Positions 26,669-41,239 are shown, numbered from the stretch's first letter. The stretch: 64,000 nucleotides of DNA from Rostratula benghalensis (GCA_013399305.1 VXAI01000013.1:5270846-5334845), one strand, 5' to 3'. Notes: generated by a model not told the origin, from the letters alone. Program-made: numbers and translations.

Positions 26669-29600
26669 GTGATGGTGCAGGTACCACTGCAAAGTATTTT
26701 ATTCTTTTGATAGCTGAAGGCCCACTTTTTCAGGTAAAAGACCTGAACCATTATGTCTTTTGTGCCAGTGAAACAGCATTATTTAAAAGTAAACTGAAAA
26801 AGGAGAAGTTTTTATTTTAGATTAAATGGCACTTAGACTCATGACAGCTGTACTAATTTTCCCCTTGCTTATTGTGTGCTAAAGTAAGACTTGTCACACT
26901 GAAGTAAATGAAATGAAACTTTTAATGTTATTTGGTTGTTTTAGTGCATTGCAGGTTTTGAATTTTTTTTCTTTCTTTTCAAGATAAAAACAAGTTTTCA
27001 AGTTAGAAGGAAACAAACTCTCAGTGCAATGTGTCTACAGTTTCAGATGGAGTCTTGTGGACCACACTTTAATATAAATAATTTGATGCATAAATAAGAC
27101 AGATAAAAAAAAGCGCCCCAGTAGAATATCAACCTTGATCATAATTAATTTAGCTAAGTTACTTTGATGGTTTTAATAACTTATATCCTGTTCTGTAGTG
27201 GTATCTAAGTTGAACATTTCTCAGGAGGGAAGAGGTTTTTCAGCTTGTTTTGCTGATGAAAATTGAATAGCTGGAAAAATAGGAAGCAATGTGATAGTAC
27301 TTGGAAGCAATGAATCCTGGTTGTTAGGTTTTTCTTGTTATTCCCCCCCCCCACAACAGCTTTTTTAACCTGTTCTTGGTAAGCAGAGGAAACCTTGCAA
27401 GTTCTTCACAAAATTATAATTCTGTCTGTTTTGGTTTGGGTTTTTTTGGTGGATGTCTGTGTCCAGCTGCTCCTAGAAAGCATCTGGGAAAAACAAATAC
27501 CCTGAACTTCAAATGGCTGGCTAATACTGACATTCTGTACTCTATCAGCATTTATTCAGTAAAATATGTTGGATATTTTATAGAAATTTTGAAACCCAAT
27601 TCTCTCACTGTAGTTTTCCTTGTCAGTTCAACCCCCAGTCATACCTGTAACAGACCCAGATGCTCAGACATCTAACGCACATGTGTTCCTTACTGTTTGT
27701 TGTGAGGAGAGAAACATTCTGACTTTTTAGTTGTATATGAATGGAAAAGAATGAGGAGAAGCTCTGTAAACATTTTTCTATTAAAAAGGTTTCCAAAGTT
27801 CCAAGTGGAAGAAGTGAGATATGATTAATCATTTCCTGCAGGTTAAGTCTGTCCTTCTTCTTCCACCACCCTTTGAACAAGTAAACCTTCAAGCCTAGTA
27901 AACATTAGAACCTCAGGAGCATGATGCTAACTTTTATATTTCATTAACTGAGGAATGAATGAAAATTAATAGGATGGGTTTTATACCCAGGTTAGAGAAA
28001 AATGCCCCAGAGTGTTCAATTTCTTGTGAAGCCTGGAGACTTTCAACAAGTTGGTGAAGCAGAGCACTTTGCAAAACCAGTTTTGAAAACTTCTCCCTTC
28101 CTCCTGAGTAGTAGTGTTTGTCTGACCGTGACACAAATCTCACTGTAGTGAAATGAATTGAGCTGGGAGGACTGCATCCTGTTAAGCGGAGAAAGGAACC
28201 ATTTTAATTACAATTTTTTCTGCAGGTCAGCCTGCCAGCAAGTCCACTGAGAGTAGAGGGAAAAGAAAGACAGAGCAGAGGTATAGAAATGATAAGATGT
28301 ACCACAAGTGAGATGAAAAAAGAGGGGCAATCAAAGAAAACATGGGAAAATCTCATTCTTGCTCTGAAAAAGCTGCTTTAGATACTGTGAACGAGGCACT
28401 GTTGTTAGGAAAGGCTCAGATCCATTGGCCAGAGGAAGGAAAGCTGAATACACATAACAACTAGAGCTGAATAAATACCATTAATAGGCATTCGCCTTCT
28501 AAATGGATTTGCTTTAATTGCATTTGAGCCACCTTTTTTGTTTGTTTTTCGTAGATATTCTACTGAGCTTGATGTAAACAGTGACTACTAGTTGATTAAT
28601 GTAAACTCCTTGGATATATGTATTATCTGTAATAATAACATATGCATGATCCAGAATCTTAAGCAAAAGAGTCATAAAAAATCCTAAGGTCCATTATTCT
28701 CCCCTAAAGAATTCTTTTTTCCTTTACTTTGTGGTGTGATAAGACACACATTAATATATAATAGTGAAGACGACTGAAAAGTTTTAACAAAGAAAACTTT
28801 CCAGCTTTGCAACTTTATAGCCCATAAATAATCTTACTGGAACCTGCCTTAAGTGGTAAAAGTTTTATACTTGTCAAGGTTTGAAAGTTTACTACCATTC
28901 AAATTCTGCAGACCTTTACAATAGCAGAGTTTACGAGAAAGTTTGCCTATTATAAATAGCTGTGTGTCTTGCTGCTGTAACTTTGAACTTCATACACACT
29001 AATGTTACAAATGCAGCACGTGCTTTCTATAAAATATGGTTTTACTGCAACGCAGTGACAGTCTGTTCATCTGCCGTTTTCTGTAAGAGACGTTTGGCAA
29101 ATCATGCTACAGCAAACAATGGGGAACCACTGCAAAGAGCAACCTTGGCAAAAAATAATGGAAATGCAAAACTAGTTAAAACAAAGTGGATTGGTAGGAA
29201 ACTAGGGAATCCTGTGTACATATTTTTGAAATTCAGCTGAGTAGACCACAGGGTGTGTATTCACTTATACTCATCTATAACTCACCGCACTGACTGAATT
29301 TGACACAACCGCTGTTTGTGCCACATTGATTGCTACTTGTAAACCAAATATGTTCAGCCACAGAGATTACTCAATGCCAATTTGCATTAGGTAAGGAGGT
29401 TAATTCCTAATTATTATATTTATAGTTCCATAGTTCCATAGTTTGCAGTATCAATAGCAGAGGGCGTAGACTTAAGAAGAATGTTGTTTTGCAGCTTAGC
29501 CTACTCAGAACTTGATTTTTAATTATTTTTTTATTAAGGGATGGGCCTTAATTGCAAGATCAGATCCATACTACCCCTGACCTTCTGCAGGTCTGCAGCT

Positions 29601-32600
29601 GCCTTTCTCAAAGTTTGGTGACATAGTTTAGACTCAAGATAAAGTATCAGCACTTTTTGGAGTCTGGTCACAGGGAACAGGGCAGGAGATGAATGTATGG
29701 GGACAGGGAGTCCTGTGTTTTCTGCCTGTGCCACCGGGCTCTGCAGAGTCCTGTGCCCCAGGCTCATGCTGCCTGTCCTTGCTTCAGGCAGACAAGTGCT
29801 TCAGGCTCTGGGGAGCTGGAGCAGGACCTCAACCTTGGAGAAGGCAGACAGGGCATGAAGAGGGCTGCTGAGGTGACTGAAATGTGGCAGTGATGGGACA
29901 GCCCTCGTGATGCCGCCTGCTCTCTCTGTGCATCTCCCAGAACTTGCCTTGCTAGATGGCCTGTTGAGAGAAGACAGGTGAGGAAGATATTCAGAGGGTG
30001 AATGGCTTTTAACAGAGCTGAGCACAACACAGTTCCCTTTGCCTCCAAGGCTGAGCAGCAGGGTCTAACTAATCTTATCTCGAGTGCTGGCCACCAAAAA
30101 GCCAGTTGAGAAGTGCTGAGTCAGGCAGATTTGATTTTTTGTTTGTTTGTACACACGTTTTCGTGCTGATCCTTTAAATAGAAACTAGGTCAGCTCTAAC
30201 CAACTGGAAAGAAGGCAAAAAATGGGGCAAATTGCTCCCAAGTGAGTAAGCATACCAAGGGACTGGGAATGTTTAAGAGCCAGCAGGGAGAAGTATCAGG
30301 ACACGGAGCTGGGAACCTGCAGCTCAAAGACAGGAACTGCCAAAAGGAGTAAGGAGCCCTTGCCATGGCCAGAAGGAAGCCTCTCCAGGTCAAGGGAAGG
30401 TGTGCAGAATTTGCTATGGTCAGGAAGCCACAAAACTAGCTAAACCAAGCCCAGAATAAAGGACTGATTTGAAAAGAGGAAGCTATGTGTAAAAACTCGA
30501 TGTTTATACATTTAATTTTATTAATAACTTACCTAGCTGATTCTTTTCCCTATTTAAAATGTTAGCTGACTTACTTTATATTATAATAAAGCTTGGGGTT
30601 TTTTGGAGGTGGAGTGGGGGGTTTTTTTGTTTGGTTTGAGGGGTTTTTTTTGTTGTTAATTTTCAAAGCCACATGTTTGTCTTTCAGAGACCCTACAAGG
30701 AGGTGGTCTAGGGAGCGGACTAGGTCTAGGGACAGCTTTCAGTTTCATCGCCTGGCTGTGGTCAGCTATTCCCCAGCCCCAGCAACACAAACGAGCCTGG
30801 CTGAAGACCAAATTCTTATAATTCACAGGGAAATTCACTCCTTGGCTGCTCTACAACCAACAGCAGCAAGTTTCCTGTTGTTAGATCACCCTGACACTCT
30901 GCAAAGGAATGTAGAGCCATTGAACCTTGTGACAGAGGAATTTGAAAATTGCTTTGCCAGGAGAGACCTTACAGAATCTGTCAGAAACTCTCATTAACAG
31001 TCCCCCCATTTTTTTTTCAGAATGCCTAGGGAAAGGGGTGTGTGTTTGCATAAACAAGTGACAGATATCCTGTAAGGCAGAGTTGTCATGTCCACCCATA
31101 GTGTGTTTGGCCAGTGGGTTAGCAGCACCAGTTGTCTGTACGTAGCTAGAGCACAAGGACCCTAGGCAAAGTGAGAGCCCATTTGGGGGATGCTGGTTAA
31201 CACACACGACAGAAATCTCTGTTGCAAATTGTCTTGGCCTCAGCGGTCTGAAGAGATATAGCAAGTTTCAGAAACCACAGGTCAGGCTACCATCCCTCCA
31301 GGGCTGCAGAGCCAGCCACTGCTCCCCGCTGGCAGCTGTGGGCAGGCAAGAGGAATTTGGCTGTTCCAGCAATAAGTGCTGTCAACTAGAAGTTGTCCTT
31401 CTTCAAGGAAAAGCAGTGAGCCCAGTAGAGGTGTCCCATGGGAAAAACCCAACCTCAGGATGTGCCAGCATTGAGCTATGCCAGTCTTAACGCAAAGGAC
31501 AGAAAAAAAGGAGGTGTATTTCCTCAGCTGGGCTGTTAAATAATGTTAAATAAGACAGCCTGACTAGTTGGCCTTAAGTACCAGAGCTGGAAATGTAATT
31601 CTTGTTTTCCAGAAGTGTTTTCTATATATTGAACAAGTATGTGTGTTATAGTGAGATTTTAAAATGTTGAGTCAAGTAGGTAGGAAACACTGTTTTTCTG
31701 AACATAAGGTAAGGTGACCAGGGTTTGCAGGGATGGTTTTGGGTTTTTTTTCCATTAAAGTTAGTGTATCACACAGCGGGAAAGGAAAGAAAAGGTTAAT
31801 TTCACTGACATGCTGACAATTTGTTTAAGGTGGATATAACAGTCAGCCAAGGAGTTTATTTAAGATAGTGCTGTTCAGTTCACTTTGTAAGAACCCAGCC
31901 CTCAGGAGCCCAGAGCTGCTGTGTCTTTCTACTCGGCAGCACATACAAATACAACCTTTTCCCCTGAACTATTTACTTCTGCCTTCTTCATGGGTAAAGT
32001 TATAATCTCTCAGGATATGTTTTAGAAAAAAATTACTCTGTTCTGAAAAACGTATTCAGGTTTTTTTGGTGTTGGTTTGGTTTGGTTTAAATTATTACTC
32101 CACTATGGCTGGATAAGTTGTTTGGTCTTTTTTTTAAAATTTTGAGGGTTTTGGTGGGGAGCATGGCCTGAAAAGAGAACATAATCCAGGATTTAGTTTG
32201 GAAGAACTAGAAAGACAGGAAGCTTGCAGGGATATCTGGAGCTCATTCGTGCAATCTAAATCTGTAAATCTTTTACAGACCTATATATGTAAATTGGCTG
32301 ATTGTTAATCTTTGCAAAGATTAAGAGTAAAGGTAGTGACCTGAAGCCAAGTTAGAGGGTACAGTGATTAACATCTCTCCATAACTAAATTCAGTAAGGA
32401 ATTCCAGACTGCCATACTTACATATTTTTTTGAGTTGTGTATCTTTCCTCCTTCCTCATATTTTCTTAGGAATCAGAAATATATGGCTAATGAAGACTTT
32501 CATATAAATGTCAAGAAATGCTGTTGATTTGTTATACATGAACAACATTTTGGTTTTCTGACCTGTTTTGTGTCACTTTCTTCCTGATTTACATCCACTG

Positions 32601-34799
32601 GATCTAGAGATTTGACTTCCCTGACCTAAGCAGATCCTTCAGGCAAGCAGCTCATTGGAGTAGGTCAGTAGAGCTGGCCAAGGCAGGGTGTTTCCAGTTC
32701 ACAGGAGCTGTTAATATAAAAACTTACCTTTGATTTGAATCAGATTGAAACTAGTTTAAAAGCATTAAAAAATCTTGTAGGTTGGAAATATAAGAGAGGG
32801 GGAACTCATCTTTCTCAGCCATGAATGTTTCCAAAATTAAAGTGTCCAGCTGGCATTGGTAGTTGCTGCTGGAAACGTAGCTTGCTGACCCAAACAAGTT
32901 TCTATGCATCGCTGTTACTGATACAGTAAGATGTAGAGCATATAGTTGCTCATTCCTGTTTTGTATCTGCTGCACAAAGGTAATAGCTGACATCCTGTAA
33001 ATCCATCTTCTAGATTTTGTTGAAATCACTTGCTGGAGGAGCCTTGCCTAGTGCTGATGTAAACTTGTGTGAGCCCATTGACCCTGGAGGCTCAGCCTTG
33101 CCTGACTGAGCTGGCAGGGAGCCGAGGAGATCCAGGGCTCGGCTGGGGGACCAGTTTCTACAGAATTGTACTGGATGGTCAATGAAAATTCATCACCAGG
33201 ACTGAGAAGCTTCTGCAGAATGTTTCCAGATGTTGTAATGGTGTGTCCAGTCTCAGAAGTCTGAGCCCTACTTTTACCTCTTGCCTTACACTTAGCCATC
33301 TTAGCCATTTCTGTAGGGAATCACTGTGGTATCTATCCTTTCTTCCATCATGGTCCGCTCCTGAGGGAATGTGAATATCCCCTAAGACTGCAGTAAAACT
33401 GAACAGATTTGCTATTTATTAGTTGCCTACTGTGTACTGAGAACTCCTGTTGGCTTCAAAGGATGACACAGATAGGCTTTAAATGAACAATTACTGAAGA
33501 CCTGGAATGCACACACAGGGAAAAAAAGCACTAGAATATCTTAAGATCCTAAGTACAGGCTCAGAATTAATTCTAATAACAAAGTAATAGCATCTTTCTG
33601 CAGTCTTTATATATCCTCTTAGGTACAATTAAGAATTCTGAATCTTTCCACAAAAATAGCATTACCATGTAATATTAATTTACAGCTTGCTTTGAACTTG
33701 AGATAAGTAATTACTTCAGAATAAGGGAGAAGGGGATGAGTGTTTGCCAAATCTCATGATTCGCCCTCCCTGATCTTTCAGGCTGTTACAGTTCAACACT
33801 GATTCACATTCAAATGAGGCAAAATGGAAGACTTAACATCTGGTTCAGAGCAACTCTGGATCTGGTTTCCAAACTGATTTTATTTTAAAAGAAAATATTG
33901 ATGGTGAAACAATTACTGATTAATATTTTTCTCTTCTATATTATTCCTGTATTACTTTAATAAACACTACAGGATTCAAAGGGAGATTTATAATGTGATT
34001 TCACATCTGAATTTTAGACTTTAATAATTGAAATATGTTTTCCTTGACATATATATTTTCATTTAAATACATTTTTTCCTTCAGTGTTGGTTAAATAACA
34101 TTGATACAAATATGGTCTCTCATTGTGGGACAGTACTTGTATCCTACAAGTAATGGTTTTCTTGAAAGGAAAAAGCCATTTGCAGCATGGCTTATGAAGT
34201 CTGATGTTGCCTTTCTCATGACACATTAAAGGGATTGCTTCCAAACACAGTGAAAGAAACTTCCTGTAAGAAAATAAATTGCAAACACTTTGTTTATTTA
34301 AGCTAAGGTAGACACCTGCTAATTTATGCAGATCAATTCCATGGGTATAAGACCACATTAACATTTTGTCAGTTTTCATCTAAGAACCATTAACCTTTTT
34401 AAAAAATACTTCTCGGGTGATTTTTTTCCTACCACTCCCTTATTCCTTCAGAGAATTCCTGTGAAAATGCTGGGAAAAAAAATCTATGAAAATATATTCT
34501 TAGCAAGTAGAATTTACTCTTCAAAGTTGAGCTGCTTTCCTTTAATGTGACAGCAGCGGGTCTTGCTGTGGCTGCAAGTCAGTGTTCCTGACACAGTGAA
34601 AACACTGGGGCAATGCTGGCGTAGATGCAGACATCCCAGCACAACATCTTCTTTGTTTTGGAATATTCTTAAAACCTGTATTAACAAGATAGCTACCTTA
34701 ATTTTTTATGATTAATTCTATTCGGTTGTAAAATAAGGACACAAGGATCTGGGCATGAAAACAGGAGGAGAGGCTGCCTCCACCTACTTCTACCCCACC
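26669..34799. other. Intergenic DNA, no gene seen
   Basis: No family match in any frame. Notable only for simple sequence: a C run at about 27343-27351, a G/T-rich patch at about 30590-30660, and T runs. The frame at 30593-30997 starts inside the G/T-rich patch and is not credible. Confidence 0.6.
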
Positions 34800-35372
34800 T
34801 GTGGTTTAAGCCCAGCCAGCAACCAAGCACCCTGCAAACGCTCACTCCCCCTGCACAATTGGATGGGGTAGAAAGTCGGTATAGTAAAAGTGAGAAAATT
34901 CACGGATTGAGATCAAGATAGTTTAATAGGTAAACCAAAAGATGTTAAAGCAAGCAAAGCAAAACAAGGAATTTCTTCACTGCTCCCCTGGGCAGGCAGG
35001 TGTCCAATCAACTCCAGGAAAACAAGGCTCCATCACACGTAGCAATTACTTGGAAAGACAAATGTTATAACTCCAAACTTCCCTGTCTTCCTTATTCTTC
35101 CCCAGCTTTATACTCTGAGCATGACATCACATGGTGCAGAACCCTTGGTTGGTTGGGGTCAGCTCTCCTGGCTGTGTTTCCTCACACTTTTTTGTGCACT
35201 CCCAGCCCGTTCACTGGTGGGGTGGTGTGAGGAGCAGAAAAGCCCTTGAGAGCTTAGCAACAACCAAACCCATCAGTCTGCTACCAACACCATTCTCATC
35301 CAAGATCCAAACCACAGCACTACACCAGCTGCCAGTAAAAAAGTCAACTCTAGCCCAGCTGAAACCAGGACA
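34800..35372 (-). mobile_element. Solo LTR of an avian endogenous retrovirus
   Basis: On the minus strand the element runs from TG (complement of CA at 35371-35372) to CA (complement of TG at 34800-34801), about 573 bp. It contains a TATAAA box (35107-35112), a CRE-like TGATGTCA (35122-35129) just upstream, and an ATTAAA polyadenylation-type signal (34922-34927), in the order expected for U3-R-U5. Flanking pentamers CCACC (34795-34799) and CCAAC (35373-35377) differ at one base and could be a decayed target-site duplication. No internal viral sequence adjoins it, so it is most likely a recombination-derived solo LTR. Confidence 0.82.
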
Positions 35373-37329
35373 CCAACCCTGGTGGAATTTGTGTGGCTGC
35401 AGCCTTCTCTTATTGCTGCAGTTTCAGCCTGAAATTTAAAATTCATTAGCAGGAAAATTTCTTGACCTTGCTCAATGGGGCTAGTGATCTGACATGTGAG
35501 CTAGTACCTTACGCTCTCCTTCAAGCAGTTGCTTGGTCCATGAGCCTGGCCCATTTCACCAGGACTACTTGGCCTAGGGCAGGTTACAAGCCCACATTTA
35601 TGACCAGCAGAGCACTCAGCCTCCTGGCAGCACAGGAAACACTCTGTCAGGCCAAGCTGGTACAGCGCTTGCTAGGTGTTGACCTAGTTCCCAATGAATG
35701 AGTAAAAAGAGGAGTATGTTCAGCTGGCTCCAAGACTTCACAAACCAATTTTATTGTATATCAAAACTTGTTGGTACAGCATGGGGAGGTGGGAGTACTT
35801 GTGTGGTTTGTTTTGCTAGTAGATGTCATAGTATTTTTCTGAGAGTCTAGATGACAAAGAATCCCTGAGTAAATATATCTGTGTGTTTATTGTCCAAAAC
35901 TGGTGAAAGATTAGGAAGTAAAGTCTCATTTAAGATAAACTGAGTTTTTATCTAGCTATGAAATATTCTCAGGTTCTTATAAACATAAGTGACTGCCACA
36001 ATTTAATTGTTGATGATAAACGGTCACTGAAAGAGAGGCAAAGAACAGCTGAAAATTGAAGGAAAGAACAAGGAAAGTTCAACTGAAGATCAGCCTAAGT
36101 ATATGCCTGTCAATCAGAATACTTTGAATGAGCTTGTGTAGCAATTTAGTAAACTTTAGAAAGACAAGGATAAGACAATAATAAGACAAGTAAAGACAAG
36201 ATAACGATATTGAGAGAGACAGAGAAGATGATACACTTGCAAATTCAAAAGTAGTATAAAATCCAACACATAACTAACCATTATAAGATGTATTTTTTGG
36301 TGTGTGTTTTAGCATGTAGATCTTTATGAAAAACAGGTACCACTTTGGAGAATAAAGTATTTATGTGAAGATTTGGCCCAAGGCAAGAGAAGACCTAATA
36401 AAGAATTTTTAAAAAATCTATATAAAAAAAAATCAATTACATTCCTATGGCTTGAATGTGGAAACCATACAGTTAACATAACAGAAGCTTGATCAATGAA
36501 ATGCTCCTTGTGGTAAAAATATATAAAAACCCATTTAATTTCCCACAAAGTTAAACATGTTGGGGGAATAATGAACAAAACTAATGGCTTTTGAAGTGTA
36601 TTAATAAAATGGAAATAAAAAATTCTTTTGCTTAAAGGAAGGGAACTGCTAAAAAGGAACTGTTAAAATTATTTGTGACTATGAAAAAAAAAACAGTTTA
36701 GGAATGATCAGTTTAGAATAATTACTCCACCGAACAATTTCACCTAATGACATTGATAAGTTAAAATTTCCTACATATTTTTGACAAACTATTTTTATTC
36801 AATTTTATGTTTCACCAGAATAAATTTAGTACTCTTCTTTGCAATGATACAGCCTCTCTGGCTTCCAGGGAAGCGGAAGTTGAACTTTGTTCTGAGTCAA
36901 AGATAATAGTTAATGGTTTTGGCTGATTAACATCTTTCCTCAACAATAACACAAACTGATTAAAAACCTTTGACAAAAGACAGCATGGCTGATGACATTA
37001 GCATGTCATCAACACATAGACAGAATCAATTGTAAAAAGAGTAATTATGCCACTTTTAATTAGCTGTCATCACCTGAAATAATTAAACAACAAAAAGCTC
37101 TTAAACTAGCAAACAATCGATTAAATGATTTAAATATTTTCCCTTCTCAGGTTGCTTCTCAACAGACATCATTATGGTCCTATTGACTCAAATTTTAGTT
37201 GATAGAAGACCATGTAAAGTGGATTTTGTTGTCATGAACAAAAAGCCCCTACAAGCAAAGCTACATTGTATAGTGCCATTCTAGGAAGACTTTTTCCTGC
37301 TGCTTTTGCCTTCTGTATGAGACTAAATA
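35373..37329. other. Intergenic DNA including a purine-rich patch and a possible conserved element
   Basis: A purine-rich stretch with repeated AAGACAAG-type words lies at about 36155-36225. From about 36895 the sequence becomes rich in homeodomain-type TAATTA/ATTAA words (see the regulatory entry). No gene seen. Confidence 0.55.
36895..37140. promoter_or_regulatory. Possible conserved non-coding element
   Basis: Dense in TAAT/ATTA homeodomain-type cores (for example TTTTAATTAGCTGTCATC at about 37056 and ATCGATTAAATGATTTAAAT at about 37118), TGACA/TGATGACA words and few homopolymers, unlike the surrounding repeat-derived DNA. This composition is common in deeply conserved enhancers. It is inference from composition only. 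Confidence 0.25.
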
Positions 37330-37442
37330 TAGAATGGTTTGGGTTGGAAGGGACCCTTAAAGATCATCTAGTCCAACACCTTACTGTAGGCAGAGCCATC
37401 TTTCAGGTGCTCAAAGCTCCATCCAACCTGACCTTGGATATA
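37330..37442 (-). mobile_element. CR1 LINE 3' terminal fragment
   Basis: About 113 bases of reverse-oriented CR1 3' UTR: AGAATGGTTTGGGTTGGAAG, then the GATCATCTAGTCCAAC and TCCATCCAACCTGACCTTGG blocks. Severely 5' truncated. Confidence 0.9.
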
Positions 37443-40400
37443 TAGTCTTCCAAAAATGAAAACTCTGATTTGGGAGTCATATTGTGCAATTCATTTTAAA
37501 GAAAAATTCCCCCTCCACAATGATAAAAAGCAAAAGCATAGTATGGTGTTTAATTGGGTGGCATCTGCTTTTTTGTAGCTCAGATTGTTTGCTGAAAATT
37601 GTGCAGTATTTTCAGAAATATATTTTGAAATTCACTGCCAAGCTTGTGTTCTGTAAGTTTGAGGACTATTATTAGCACTTCATGAAATGAAGAGGCTTAC
37701 AAATCTATGTTTACTCTATCACAATCTCTGTCACCTTGCTATATGAGGATTGTACACATTCCAGTGGGAAGAAGCCTGAAAAGTTTAAGCTAAAAAATTG
37801 CAGGAGGTATTAAACCATGGTGCTTGGCAAACAGATCTGCCCATGTAGCCACTCTGGTGTGCACAAAGACTCACACAGGCTTTGGGAGTCTCTATTCTGA
37901 TAAGAAGACTGGTCCACATAGATCCATTACAGGTTAAAGGTTTTGGTGCACACAGCACTCTTGGATTCACACACCACCAACACACAGCCAACTATCAACA
38001 AGAGTAAACATGAAGACCATATTTTAGGTAGGCAAAAAGTTGTTAAATGGCGAATTAGACCTATAAATGATTCAAAGCTGGTGTTCTGGGTTTGTGCCAG
38101 TCATGTGATAGCAGCCCAGAGAATATGTTTCTTAAAGAATAATACTATTGCATGCTCAGTCGGCAAGCAAGACATGCAGGAAGATGGAAAATTTTTGAAG
38201 GCCTGGGGTTTTTTAATCACATACTGATAATTGGTGAGGAAAGTTGGCCAGAATTCATGGGTGCAGGTATCAGGCGCTCAGAGGTGGAATGACTGTTACC
38301 CTTACAAAGAACACATTGTACAAGCATGTAGAGGAGGCTGAGGCATTCAGTAAAACTGCTTGAATGAGGGCGGAGCAAGATATTGGACAAAGTGGAAGTA
38401 TGGCAGTTCCTTCATCAGGAGGACCTTACTGGGCTCAACAAATAGGTCCTGCCCAAGGAAATAAATGCTGCAGAAGCTGAGTGACAGGTTCCCCAGGCAG
38501 GTTTCCAGGATGGGTTCCAGTATGTGGAATTAGACTCACCTGGTTAATGTCATGCCCCATCCAGGTAACAGTCTCACCAGAACTTCCAGTTCTGAAATTA
38601 CCTTGCTTACAGCTACTTCAGGGGTGAAGAGAAACATTATCAAAGGGTTTTTTGGGAGACTGATGTAGAGACGGACAGTATGATGAGTCTCAAGTAACTG
38701 TGCTTTTTTAGGCTTACAGGGTGTGAATAAGGTATAAGAGACCAGTATCCAGCTCTTTACTGTTTTAAAATCTCATTATTTGCTTGCATTTTACATTTCT
38801 ATAGGAAGTTTATATGTACTTTACATCTTGAAATACTACTTTGTGTCACTGGCCAGTGATTCCAGTGGGAAAACTCACAGGAGCTGAGTACCTGGGATGA
38901 ATAATGTGTATATCGAAGGAGCCCTGTGCTATCAAGTGTCATTAGAGGAGAGGATCCTGCTTCAGAAAGATGGAAGATTATATTGTAATTGCTGAAGCAT
39001 TTGAACTGGTTAAAAGAAAAAAGCTGTTAAGTACAGGTCATCTTGAAAAATCATGGCACTAATGTCCTTCGGGCACAGTAGGTTTGTATTAAAATCTAGA
39101 AGGAATGATATAATGTGTTTACAAGGAACAGTGAACTTTTTAGTCCTTAAAATTTTCATAGTAAAGTAATTGTTTGGTTTTGTTTCTTTTCAGTTTGCTT
39201 CCTTTTATGCAGCAAGAAGTCTAGAAATGTACTCATTATATCAGATTCTGTCCATTCAGAAATACAGCCCATTCAGAAATACATGTGAAATATGTTTCTT
39301 CTCTCTCTCTTCTATCTGAAATAGATTTAATCTAGTTTCTGTGAACTGCTTCCCCAAAAGTTGTCAACAAACTCTTCCAAACAGCACTTTCCCAGCAGAT
39401 CTGTGGTTTAAGAAAAGAAATGCAAGGAAAATTGGAAAAAAAAACCACTTTTTTTTTTTTTTTTAACTACCACTTTAGCAAATCAGGCCAAAATCATAGG
39501 AATTCAACATTCAAATTGTTTCAGAAGCTTCCATTCTCAGTCTGAAGATAAAGATCACATATTGTTCAGTCCTGAATCTCATGCTATTAAAATTCCAGAA
39601 AGGTACTTTTGTCTGGTTGTTCTGCATGACGGTTTACCTCCTTTTCCATATAAATCTCATTGTCCTTGACATTCTGCTAAGCTTAGTAGTGGCTGTTCCT
39701 TAGGAGATTTTTTTAAAAAAGAAGACCAATGGAAAAATGAAAAAACACAGTTTAAAATGCATCAAACTGCATTTCCATAGAGATTTACTAACTTAGTTTT
39801 TAGTGCATTTAGAGTTGTTGGAGCAGTTGTCTGTCATCATGTTGTGGGAGCACTTCAGGATGGGATTTCATCTGACAATCCTAAGTGCTAAATCTTAGAT
39901 ATGTTATTACATTTTACCAACATCTGTTGCTTTGATTCCCTTGTGGTTTTTAGAGAAGCAAATCTTGATCAAGGCCCAGCACTTTCATACCATCATTTAT
40001 CTTCACCACTGATTTGACGAGAGACACCATATCTCTGGTGGGAGACACCTGTGGCTGTACACCCAATTCCATCACTGATCCTCACTGTCATTCTGACTGT
40101 TTTCACTTCCCACCTTTCACATCTGCAGCAGGGAGAAGGGGAGGGAGAATGAGAGTTTAGTTATCTTCAAACACGTTTTCCGGGGATGTAAATAGAATTT
40201 TCAGTTGCAAATGCTGTTACGCTTTTGAGGAAAAATAATAAGCAGTAACAACAGTAAGCAGCCAGGCAAAAGTTCCTGAGCTGGTTAAAAGCTTTGCTCT
40301 GTAAAATCTTGGGGAATTAGTGCTTGTGATTTAATTTCCATGCAGTCTATTTAGTGAATATTTATTCTCAATTGCATCTTTCAAAAGGTGGCAATTGATG

Positions 40401-41239
40401 CTGGGTTTATACTAAAGATAATGAATTTTCTCTGGTAATAAGGAGACCCCCTGATCCCAGCCACTGGTAAATTAATACACAAATAAAATTAGAGATGTTT
40501 TCTGCTTTTTGCAATGAGGAGGAGGGAGTGAAAGCAATTATTCAATAATAATAACAATGAAGTTTATAATTCACATATAATCTTGTTTATTGATATTCAG
40601 TTCTATGTCCTGTTCACTTTAACTCTAAGACCCAAGGAAAAGAGAGTCATTTCTCAGTGATGCAGGTCTCTTACAGCCATTCTTGAACTTCAGATAACCT
40701 TTTAAGATTTGTTCCCAAACAGGCAGAGAATAGAACACAGCTGTCCTAGTCCAGACACCTAAAAGTTAGACATCTTGCTATCTTGCTCCAAGCCATTTGC
40801 AAGGGGCTTGTTGTGAAGAGAAACACTCTTCTTCGGAGTGTAATTCACCTCAGCCTTGTATAAGCACCTCAGTTTAGTGGGGTAGAAGTACTTACATCTC
40901 TCTGTAGACTGTGAAAAAAGATTCTGGTCACCAGTTTAGATGTGATGTGTAAAATTAGAAGTGAATCTCACCACGGTGCTTACTCGGGCCTTTTCTGGAA
41001 CTTTCTTCTCTGTCCACAACACGGTTTAGAACATGGTAACTTCAGAATTCAAGCTCTCAGGTTCTTCTTATATATTTGTTAATAATGTCTCAATTTTGTT
41101 ATCAACAAATATCATTTTGAGAATCATTAATAAAATTGTATAAAAGTATTAATCCCTCCAATATCAAATAAAATCCCTTTGCGCTGATTGTTCTTCCATT
41201 GATGTCTTCCCTTTGGGCAGTACCTCACCTCACCCATCT
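37443..41239. other. Intergenic DNA, no gene seen
   Basis: No recognisable coding segment. An A/T homopolymer pair lies at about 39437-39463. The frame 37943-38227 lacks any domain. Confidence 0.6.

Noticed and set aside
30593..30997. 134-residue frame starting with a Gly/Phe-rich segment
   Set aside because: The start is translation of a G/T-rich simple-sequence patch, and the rest has no recognised domain.
35000..35439. Overlapping frames of 76 and 102 residues
   Set aside because: They lie antisense within the solo LTR and its flank, so are shadows of repeat sequence.
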